Part shown: positions 1 to 10,387 of the stretch, piece by piece
Layout: every line of letters starts with the position of its first letter
Numbering within the stretch: the first letter of the stretch is position 1
Origin: Acinetobacter sp. BY419
GTDB lineage: Bacteria; Pseudomonadota; Gammaproteobacteria; Pseudomonadales; Moraxellaceae
Direction of reading: 5' to 3'
Assembly: GCF_019038395.1 (NCBI RefSeq)
Contig: NZ_JAGFXZ010000001.1
Span: forward strand, 108,238-172,237
DNA length: 64,000 nt
Position numbers and translations under genes: made by a program
Notes under the pieces: model-generated
The model's database searches: none
Seen by the model: only the letters and a program-made list of their open reading frames with translations
What the model was told of the DNA's origin: nothing

Positions 1-320
1 CAGCGGAATAAAGGCTGGCGTGCTGTTAGAGCCAGCTGACGAGTGGTGGTACTGGAGGTCACCAAGCTGGAAAATTGTGGATCGGCAGGTGTATCAGTAG
101 ACTGGTTTTTACGGGTCACATTTCCTGACAGTGTAATCGTAGGCAGTAAATTCCCGCTGGCAATTCCCAGATTGAGCTGATCTGCCTCATACTGCAACAC
201 ATTCGCCTGCCAGTTCGGATCATTCTGCTGGGCACGTGCATAGGCTTCTTGCAAATCCAGGGCAAAAATAGCCGGACTGCTCGCCAATAAACAGAGCATG
301 ACACTGAATTTTAGTTTCAT
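1..320 (-). CDS. TolC-family outer membrane efflux protein, N-terminal part (runs off window)
   Basis: Only the first 106 or so residues are in the window; the gene continues past base 1. Reading down from the ATG at 318-320 gives a Sec signal peptide (MKLKFSVMLCLLASSPAIFA) followed by DLQEAYARAQQNDPNWQA, the typical opening of TolC-type channel proteins, then the LGIASGNLLPTITLSG segment that recurs in the family. Such proteins form trimeric outer-membrane ducts for type I secretion or RND efflux. An AGGGG stretch lies about 13 bases before the start. The partner pump is outside the window, so the exported substrate cannot be inferred. A 62-codon open frame at 116-304 is only a shadow of this gene. 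Confidence 0.85.
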   Translation of the reverse strand, partial: MKLKFSVMLCLLASSPAIFALDLQEAYARAQQNDPNWQANVLQYEADQLNLGIASGNLLPTITLSGNVTRKNQSTDTPADPQFSSLVTSSTTTRQLALTARQPLFR

Positions 321-611
321 TTTATAGTGTTTACCCCTAACAGCTATTCAGATCAAAAAATTACTGGCGCTTTAAGCTAAGCCATACTAAAGATATCTCT
401 TGAATTTTTACGTATGATTTTTATTAATTTTTTAATATAAAAATCAATTTTTATCCATCATTCCTTTAATTTTCTAGCTCCCCTGCCGGCAATGTAACAA
501 AGCAATTCACAATACTAAACATAGTATTTTAATTTGATCTATACAATATCCTCCAGCAAGGCCGTTATTTTCTGAATTCACCTATATACAGAGTCCTGAA
601 GCATAGTGTTA

Positions 612-1643
612 ATGCCATTCCCGTCGATATTCAAAGCCTGTTTGGTTGCTGGTAGCATGCTGTTTCTAGGGGGCTGCCAACCGCCCTCTGAACCACAGAT
701 CCAGATCGAACCGACTGAGGCGAATCAAAAGCAAAGTCCAGCCAATGACTTTAGCCTCATGTGCCAGAATATTGAAAAAAACATGTCCCAGATTAATGAC
801 CAGCGCACGACTTTTGCGCTGGAACAGGTTAATCAGGATCTTAAAGTCTGCCTGCCGCTGATGGAGATGGCGGAGCAGAAGCACCTGATGCTGCGTTCTA
901 CCGACATGTATCAACGCTTTTTAACGGTGGATCGTACCGAGTTCCAGCAACGTGCCTTTGAGCAGTATGCACTGGAGATGGCACAGCATCCGACCATTCA
1001 GCATGCTCATTTTCAACAGCTCACCTCACGTGACCAGTATCTGTTAAAGCACAAAGGCCAAGCTTATGTAGAGCTTCTGGATCTGGGGGAACAGGCACTG
1101 CATTATCGCCGCAGTCCAGACTATCTGGCTCGTATTTTTGCGCCTTACTTACCGCCTGCAGAACAAACCTTTATTATCAGTTTGGCTCAGCAAAATATGG
1201 AGCCGGTGCTGATTGAGCAACGTTTGCAGATTGATGCAGCAGAAATTGCAGCACGTAGTCTGCTTTGGGAAGACTATCTCAAGACCTATCCGAATAGTAG
1301 CTACAAGCGTGATGCCCAATACCTGCTGAAGCAATATACCTACTTCCTGTTTAGAGGTACCAAGCAATCGCCAGTGTCTGAAGATTATCGTGACCGTTAT
1401 GCCGTCAATACCAGTCATCTGGAAACCATTATCGGTCTGTCGAGCGGTCAGAAATCAACGCTGTCTACACAGGCACGCCTGTTTCTGGAATTTCTGGACA
1501 TGGACCCGCAGCAGCGCCAGCAAGCCTTGCCTGCCGATTATAGAAGCCGTTCCGAAGCAGAACAGATTCTGTTCTATGCCCAGATCAGTCCGCCCTCACA
1601 AAAATATGATAAAGACTGCTTTAAGGATGCGATCTGTATCTAA
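612..1643 (+). CDS. Putative lipoprotein of unknown function
   Basis: About 343 residues. The N-terminus is a lipoprotein signal: a short hydrophobic stretch ending in LFLGGC, with the lipid-bearing cysteine near residue 22, followed by a Pro/Glu/Gln-rich linker. The rest is predicted helical, rich in Gln, Leu and Tyr, with no catalytic motif I recognise; the spacing of helices is reminiscent of TPR-like solenoids but this is not certain. I chose the ATG at 612 rather than the GTG at 606 because the weak GAAG at about 598 is better spaced for it. It stands alone between the divergent TolC-type gene and the TPP riboswitch, so context gives no function. The most likely location is the periplasmic face of a membrane. 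Confidence 0.7.
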   Translation: MPFPSIFKACLVAGSMLFLGGCQPPSEPQIQIEPTEANQKQSPANDFSLMCQNIEKNMSQINDQRTTFALEQVNQDLKVCLPLMEMAEQKHLMLRSTDMYQRFLTVDRTEFQQRAFEQYALEMAQHPTIQHAHFQQLTSRDQYLLKHKGQAYVELLDLGEQALHYRRSPDYLARIFAPYLPPAEQTFIISLAQQNMEPVLIEQRLQIDAAEIAARSLLWEDYLKTYPNSSYKRDAQYLLKQYTYFLFRGTKQSPVSEDYRDRYAVNTSHLETIIGLSSGQKSTLSTQARLFLEFLDMDPQQRQQALPADYRSRSEAEQILFYAQISPPSQKYDKDCFKDAICI

Positions 1644-3867
<2,224 letters not shown>

Positions 3868-3900
3868 AACTTTAAAAAAAACAGTTGTCTTGAAAAAAAA

Positions 3901-3941
3901 CTCAGATAGGATGAAAATAAATCAACTCACTTCTATCTGAG
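3901..3941 (-). other. 9-bp inverted repeat immediately before nudF (minus-strand terminator-like)
   Basis: CTCAGATAG (3901-3909) is a perfect inverted copy of CTATCTGAG (3933-3941), with a 23-base loop. Read on the minus strand the hairpin is followed by eight T residues, so it resembles an intrinsic terminator facing away from nudF. On the plus strand it ends 3 bases before the nudF start codon and leaves no room for a Shine-Dalgarno sequence. It could be an operator, an RNA element over the start, or an antisense terminator. Confidence 0.45.
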
Positions 3942-3944
3942 CAT

Positions 3945-4580
3945 ATGAATATTATTAAACAGGCCTCTTATAATAAAAAAGACTTTAGCATAGAGGCACG
4001 TGAGTTCTTGTACCGCGGATTTATTCAGGTGGAAAAAGTCAGTCTGAAACACCGTCTATTCCAGCAGGAAAGCTCAACGCCTATTTTGCAACGTGAGCTG
4101 ATTCACCGGCCAGAAGCAGCTGGTGTCTTGATGTATAACCATCAACAGCAGAAATTCGGCCTGATTGAACAGTTTCGGGTTGGCGGACTGGACGATGCCG
4201 ATTCTCCGTGGCAGCTCGAAGTGATTGCTGGCGTACTCGATGGCGATGAAGCTCCTGAACAGTGTCTCCGCCGTGAAGCACTCGAAGAATCAGGCTGCAC
4301 ACTAAACGAATTACAGCATATTTTCAGCTTCTATCCTTCCGCTGGTGCCTGTTCCGAGCTGTTCCATTTATATGTAGCCCAGACTGAATTGCCTGAACAG
4401 GGCGGTATTTTTGGTATCCCGGATGAAGGTGAAAATATCCAGCTGCATATTCTGGATTATGCAGATATTCCCACCTTGCTCACCAATGGTCGCTTAAAAA
4501 ATGCACCCGTCATTATGGCCTTACAATGGTTGCAACAACATATTCATACTGTAGGGATATGTCTAAGGGGAAAGACATGA
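3945..4580 (+). CDS. nudF: ADP-ribose diphosphatase (Nudix hydrolase)
   Basis: 211 residues. It hydrolyses ADP-ribose to AMP and ribose 5-phosphate. The Nudix box Gx5Ex7REUxEExGU is complete: Gly96, Glu102, Arg110-Glu111, Glu114-Glu115, Gly117. The segment AREFLYRGFIQVEKVSLKHRLF before it matches the N-terminal swapped beta-sheet of the NudF/YqiE group, which supports starting at the ATG at 3945 even though no Shine-Dalgarno sequence precedes it. The stop overlaps the cpdA start as ATGA at 4577-4580, so the two are translationally coupled; the same pair occurs in enterobacteria. A perfect inverted repeat lies directly upstream. Confidence 0.93.
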   Translation: MNIIKQASYNKKDFSIEAREFLYRGFIQVEKVSLKHRLFQQESSTPILQRELIHRPEAAGVLMYNHQQQKFGLIEQFRVGGLDDADSPWQLEVIAGVLDGDEAPEQCLRREALEESGCTLNELQHIFSFYPSAGACSELFHLYVAQTELPEQGGIFGIPDEGENIQLHILDYADIPTLLTNGRLKNAPVIMALQWLQQHIHTVGICLRGKT

Positions 4581-5389
4581 GTTTTCCGCAGTCAAGTACA
4601 ACCGCACAGCCAGACTGGACCATTATCCAGATTTCTGATACCCATTTGATGGATCGGGAAGAACTGGAATTTGCCCGGATGAATCCAGAGCAGAGTTTTC
4701 ATGAAGTGATGCAGCATATGCAGCAGCGTTTTCCCAAAATGGATGCACTGATTCATACCGGTGATCTGGCTCAGGTGCCGGTGGAACAGACTTATCGGCG
4801 CTATTTAGATTTTATCCAGTCCTTAGGCGTGCCGCATTACCAGATTCCGGGTAATCATGATGACACTCGGGTATTTCCATTTCATCAGAACACCAATCAG
4901 GTTCATGCGATTCATTTTGGTACCTGGACCATGATGCTATTAAATAGTGCCGTTTCGGGCAAGGTCGATGGCTGGGTGGAACAAGCTCAACTCGATCAAT
5001 TGGATCAATTATTGCTTGAGTTTAAGCATCAGCATGTCATTATTGCTTGTCATCATCACCCTTTTGCGATGAAATCGCACTGGATTGACCAGCACCGGCT
5101 TAAAAATGCCGAAGATTTAAAAGCTGTACTGGCACGGCACCAGAATATAAAGTTGGTCTTGTTTGGTCATGTGCATCAGGATTCCTGTAAGGAATGGCAG
5201 GGTATCTATTTTTTATCCACGCCATCGACCAGTGTGCAGTTCAAACCTAAAAGCGAAGATTTCGCGCTAGACCAGGCTGCGCCAGGTTATCGTGTATTAC
5301 ATTTGCAACAAAATGGTGAGTTTGATACCTATATTGAACGGGTGGCATTGAGTCAGCAAAATATTAATACTGAAATTTCAGGTTATTAA
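4577..5389 (+). CDS. cpdA: 3',5'-cyclic-AMP phosphodiesterase CpdA
   Basis: 270 residues of the class III metallophosphoesterase type. The metal-binding motifs appear in order: DTH in QISDTHLM, GDLAQ, GNHDD, HHHPF and GHVHQD, which hold two metal ions. The enzyme lowers cAMP by converting it to 5'-AMP. I placed the start at the ATG at 4577, which overlaps the nudF stop and has AAGGGGA at 4564-4570 as ribosome binding site; an upstream start at 4526 would lie inside nudF. Cotranscribed with nudF. Confidence 0.92.
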   Translation: MSFPQSSTTAQPDWTIIQISDTHLMDREELEFARMNPEQSFHEVMQHMQQRFPKMDALIHTGDLAQVPVEQTYRRYLDFIQSLGVPHYQIPGNHDDTRVFPFHQNTNQVHAIHFGTWTMMLLNSAVSGKVDGWVEQAQLDQLDQLLLEFKHQHVIIACHHHPFAMKSHWIDQHRLKNAEDLKAVLARHQNIKLVLFGHVHQDSCKEWQGIYFLSTPSTSVQFKPKSEDFALDQAAPGYRVLHLQQNGEFDTYIERVALSQQNINTEISGY

Positions 5390-5436
5390 CTTTTCAATTT
5401 GTTTTTTTTGCATTACTTTATTGCAACCCAAGGAAA

Positions 5437-5582
5437 TGTGATATGCAAGTCCAGACATCAAAGACTATCAATAAGCATAAAAAGTCTATATGATGACGGC
5501 CCCCGCAGGAGGATAATCCTTCTACAGCGTGGATAAAGATTGCATATCACCATATTTTTTGCGTAGCAATCATACGCATATG
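5437..5582 (+). ncRNA. Candidate structured leader RNA upstream of dksA
   Basis: GTGATATGCAA (5438-5448) pairs perfectly over 11 bp with TTGCATATCAC (5540-5550). Inside lie a 5-bp hairpin (AGACT 5462-5466 with AGTCT 5483-5487) and a stronger hairpin in which AGGAGG (5507-5512) pairs with CCTTCT (5518-5523), extended by CGC/GCG at 5504-5506 and 5527-5529. Just downstream CATAT-GCGTA (5551-5565, with a 5-T bulge) pairs with TACGC-ATATG (5573-5582). The arrangement is that of a multi-stem RNA leader or small RNA. I do not recognise it as a known family. A TATGAT box at 5489-5494 followed by a GC-rich stretch could alternatively be a promoter inside the element. Confidence 0.5.
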
Positions 5583-5598
5583 ATGAGGAATGCCCTAA

Positions 5599-6126
5599 AT
5601 GGCGAATGACAACCAAAATCAAGTCTTAGACAATCAAACTGAAGTTGTAGAAGAGAAAGCTGCAAAGCGCGTACGCAAATCTAAGCCTAAAACGACTGAC
5701 GGCGGTTCTACTGCTAGCTTATTTGGTATTGAACCTTATCAACCTAAAAAAAATGAAGAATACATGTCTGAAGGTCAGCTTCAGCATTTCCGCCAAATCT
5801 TGCTGGCCTGGAAAGCCGAGTTGATGTCAGAAGTGGATCGCACCCTGAATACGATGCAAGACGAAAATACTGCTCTTCCAGATGTCAACGACCGTGCAAC
5901 CCAGGAAGAAGAGTTTGCGATTGAGCTACGTACCCGTGACCGTGAACGTAAACTGATTCGTAAAATCGAACAGTCGATCGAAGCGATCCAGAATGATGAC
6001 TATGGTTTCTGTGAAACCTGTGGTATCGAAATTGGTCTGCGTCGTTTAGAAGCACGTCCAACTGCAACCTTATGTATTGACTGCAAAACACTGGCAGAAA
6101 TTAAAGAGAAGCAAAATAACGGTTAA
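5599..6126 (+). CDS. dksA: RNA polymerase-binding transcription factor DksA
   Basis: 175 residues. DksA enters the secondary channel of RNA polymerase and, with ppGpp, adjusts initiation at rRNA and amino-acid promoters. The coiled-coil tip motif DxxDxA is present (Asp95, Asp98, Ala100), and the C-terminal zinc finger has its four cysteines (138, 141, 159, 162). An N-terminal Lys/Arg-rich extension of about 55 residues precedes the core, as in other Acinetobacter copies. GAGGA about 12 bases upstream of the ATG is the ribosome binding site. A strongly structured leader lies upstream, and gluQ follows after 2 bases. Confidence 0.95.
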   Translation: MANDNQNQVLDNQTEVVEEKAAKRVRKSKPKTTDGGSTASLFGIEPYQPKKNEEYMSEGQLQHFRQILLAWKAELMSEVDRTLNTMQDENTALPDVNDRATQEEEFAIELRTRDRERKLIRKIEQSIEAIQNDDYGFCETCGIEIGLRRLEARPTATLCIDCKTLAEIKEKQNNG

Positions 6127-6128
6127 TT

Positions 6129-7049
6129 ATGTCATTGAGTAATCCCTCCCTGACCCTCCCTTTAATAAAGGGAGGGAAAGCTGAAGTGAATTACGTGGGT
6201 CGGTTTGCGCCATCGCCAACCGGCCCTTTGCATTTTGGCTCCCTCATTACCGCAGTCGCCAGTTACTGCGATGCCAAAGCCAATCACGGCACATGGTTGG
6301 TTCGGGTGGAAGATACCGACATTCCCCGCATTTATCCCGGCAGTGAAGACCATATTCTGCGCTCCATGGACGCCTTCCAGCTTGAGCCTGATGCCGAAAT
6401 CATTTTCCAGAAAGACCGTTTAGACATTTATGAAGATGTGATTCAGCAATTACATCAGCAAGGTCTGGTCTATGCCTGTCAATGTACCCGTAAAATGCTG
6501 GGCTCCAATCACATCTATCAGGATACCTGTCGTGGCTTGGGTCTGGCTTTTGAGCATCAGGCCATTCGCTTAAAAGTCGAGGATGTCGAAATCTGTTTTG
6601 AAGACCGGCTGCAGGGTCGGCACTGTTCAGAACTGAAGAAAGATCTGGGAGACTTTGTCTTAAAACGTCGTGACGGGATTATTAATTATCAGCTGGCCGT
6701 AGTGGTCGATGACTATCTGCAAGGTATGACCCATGTGGTTCGTGGAGCTGACCTGCTGGATAATACCGAACGGCAAATTTATTTAGGGCAGTTGCTCGGT
6801 TATCCGCGTCTGAATTATATGCATCTGCCACTGGCAATGAATGAGCAGGGCCAAAAGCTGTCGAAACAGAATCTGGCCCAAGCACTGGATTTAAGTCAGG
6901 CTCCACACTTATTAAAACAGGCGCTCAGCGCTTTGCATCAGGCTGAAGTTGATCTGGACACTCCCCAACACATGCTGCAACAGGCTGTAGCACAGTGGGA
7001 TATCGAGCGGATTCCGCATACAACAGCGCTACAAGGTCACTATTTATAA
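6129..7049 (+). CDS. gluQ: Glutamyl-Q tRNA(Asp) synthetase
   Basis: 306 residues from the ATG at 6129. The enzyme activates glutamate and attaches it to queuosine in the anticodon of tRNA(Asp). Class I signatures are visible: FAPSPTGPLHFGSL (HIGH region) and KLSKQN (KMSKS-like); the CQC...C pattern near YACQCTRK fits the zinc site of GluQ. It lacks the anticodon domain of full GltX. The first 19 codons are unusual: they read through a palindromic repeat (6144-6176). An alternative GTG start at 6186, preceded by GGGAGGG from the repeat, would give the compact N-terminus VNYVGRFAPSPTG typical of the family. dksA-gluQ is a conserved pair. Confidence 0.92.
   Translation: MSLSNPSLTLPLIKGGKAEVNYVGRFAPSPTGPLHFGSLITAVASYCDAKANHGTWLVRVEDTDIPRIYPGSEDHILRSMDAFQLEPDAEIIFQKDRLDIYEDVIQQLHQQGLVYACQCTRKMLGSNHIYQDTCRGLGLAFEHQAIRLKVEDVEICFEDRLQGRHCSELKKDLGDFVLKRRDGIINYQLAVVVDDYLQGMTHVVRGADLLDNTERQIYLGQLLGYPRLNYMHLPLAMNEQGQKLSKQNLAQALDLSQAPHLLKQALSALHQAEVDLDTPQHMLQQAVAQWDIERIPHTTALQGHYL
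6144..6176. repeat. Palindromic REP-like element at the 5' end of gluQ
   Basis: CCCTCCC occurs at 6144-6150 and again at 6154-6160; the second copy starts the perfect palindrome CCCTCCCTTTA (6154-6164) / TAAAGGGAGGG (6166-6176) with one base between. The sequence resembles short CCCTCCC repeats I recall being scattered in Acinetobacter genomes. Here it lies inside the annotated gluQ frame and encodes about 11 residues. Confidence 0.6.
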
Positions 7050-7096
7050 AAACAGGTTTTCACTTAAGCTAAAAGCAATAACCAAGGCGAGAGAGG

Positions 7097-7366
7097 ATGA
7101 TAAAAATGTTTTTTATTTTTGGAATAGGGCCTAAAACCAAAACGATTGAGAAAAGCCAGTTTCTGTGTCCGGTCTGCCGTACCCGTTCAGGCTATGAGCT
7201 GAAACAGCAGCGTAATTATTTTTCTTTGTTTTTTATTCCCTTGATTCCACTTTCCAAGCCTAAAACTGCTTTTGTGGCCTGTTCCAATTGCGGAACTGTA
7301 ATGCCGAGCACAGTACTGAACCATACTCAGCCTGAAGCGGGACGAAATTCCAATCTAGAAGCTTGA
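7097..7366 (+). CDS. Small zinc-ribbon protein, function unknown
   Basis: 89 residues. Two Cys pairs, CPVC near residue 24 and CSNC near residue 62, are spaced as in a zinc ribbon; between them is a hydrophobic stretch (YFSLFFIPLIPLSK) seen in the zinc-ribbon family of small membrane-associated or soluble bacterial proteins. GAGAGAGG just before the ATG is the ribosome binding site. The 3' end overlaps the 3' end of ftsW by 12 bases on the opposite strand. No function can be given from sequence. Confidence 0.7.
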   Translation: MIKMFFIFGIGPKTKTIEKSQFLCPVCRTRSGYELKQQRNYFSLFFIPLIPLSKPKTAFVACSNCGTVMPSTVLNHTQPEAGRNSNLEA

Positions 7367-8551
7367 TTCTTCCCGGCTTGGATTGACCTGCCGCGTGGTC
7401 GAGTCAATTTTCAGAATCAGGCTGATCATGACGGCACAAACAATCAGGGATGAACCGCCATAACTGATAAATGGCAGGGTCAAACCCTTGGTCGGCAACA
7501 TACCCATATTCATGCCGGCATTCACCAGAATCTGTAACAGGAAAATGATACTGATGCCATAAGCCAGATAACCGGCACGCAGGTATTGATGCTGCAAGGC
7601 ACGATGGCCAATGCGGATACAGCAGATCATCATGGTAAAGGACAGGATCAGGATGGTCGCAATGCCCAAAAAGCCAAATTCCTCACCTAAAATCGCCAGC
7701 ATAAAGTCAGTATGCGCTTCGGGCAGATAAGACATTTTCTGGATACTGTGTCCCAGACCGACCCCTGCCCATTCGCCACGACCAAAGGCCATCAAGGCAT
7801 TGGATAGCTGATAACCGGTGCCGAGTGGATCTTCCCAAGGATTCGAGAAAGACAGCAGACGTTGCAGACGATAGGGTTCCAATAGAATCGCTGCAGCAAA
7901 TGCACCAACCAGGGTCATAAAGGCCACACCGAACTGAATCCAGGGTGCGCCTGCGAGGAAGAATACGCCCAGCATGGTCAGGGTAATTACCACAGTTGCA
8001 CCCAGGTCAGGCTCGAGAATAATTAACCCGACTGTAACACCCATAATGGCACTTAAGCGTACCAGACCCTTGATATTATTCCGCACTTCTTCTGCACGGC
8101 GTACCACATAGTCTGCAGTAAAAATTGCCATCATCACTTTGGCAACTTCAGAAGCCTGCAAGGTGAAGCCAGCGACCCTGATCCAGCGTTTGGAACCATT
8201 GACTTCTGTCCCGACAACCAGCACCGCCACCAGCAGCACAATGGTAATAATCCACAAAAAGAAGGTATTGTTAAACCAGACTTTTAAAGGGATTTTATAC
8301 GCCAGCAAAGCCGCCACGGCAGCGACAAAAATCGAAATTCCGTGCCGGCTAATATAATGAAACGGATTTTCATGCATACGTTCTGCATAGGGCATCGAAG
8401 CTGATGCCACCATGATCGAACCAATACAGAGCAAAGCCAATACACAGAAAATCAATACATTTCGTGGATTCAGCTCAGCAGGGAGTCGAGGTACCCACTG
8501 CGTATAAAATTGATTTAATTTATTGATCGTAGTCTGAGCAAACCCAGCCAT
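7355..8551 (-). CDS. ftsW: Peptidoglycan glycosyltransferase FtsW
   Basis: 398 residues, SEDS family. It polymerises lipid II at the division septum together with PBP3. About ten membrane segments are visible, with the conserved FLAGAP and EFGFLG segments and the C-terminal GLTLPFISYGGSSL block. FtsW rather than RodA is indicated by the neighbouring murD, a remnant of the dcw cell-wall cluster order. It starts 20 bases after the murD stop, on the same strand, so the two are one transcription unit. Confidence 0.95.
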   Translation of the reverse strand: MAGFAQTTINKLNQFYTQWVPRLPAELNPRNVLIFCVLALLCIGSIMVASASMPYAERMHENPFHYISRHGISIFVAAVAALLAYKIPLKVWFNNTFFLWIITIVLLVAVLVVGTEVNGSKRWIRVAGFTLQASEVAKVMMAIFTADYVVRRAEEVRNNIKGLVRLSAIMGVTVGLIILEPDLGATVVITLTMLGVFFLAGAPWIQFGVAFMTLVGAFAAAILLEPYRLQRLLSFSNPWEDPLGTGYQLSNALMAFGRGEWAGVGLGHSIQKMSYLPEAHTDFMLAILGEEFGFLGIATILILSFTMMICCIRIGHRALQHQYLRAGYLAYGISIIFLLQILVNAGMNMGMLPTKGLTLPFISYGGSSLIVCAVMISLILKIDSTTRQVNPSREESSF

Positions 8552-8571
8552 ATCACGAATCCTTGTTATTC

Positions 8572-10331
<1,760 letters not shown>

Positions 10332-10387
10332 CTCAATCTCCCATGCATATGATCAGGAAAGCTCAACTGGCCGAGGCCAACCCGAGA

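Noticed and set aside
116..304. Minus-strand frame of 62 codons
   Set aside because: It overlaps the TolC-type gene in another frame; the +1-shifted frame from 320 has a signal peptide and family sequence.
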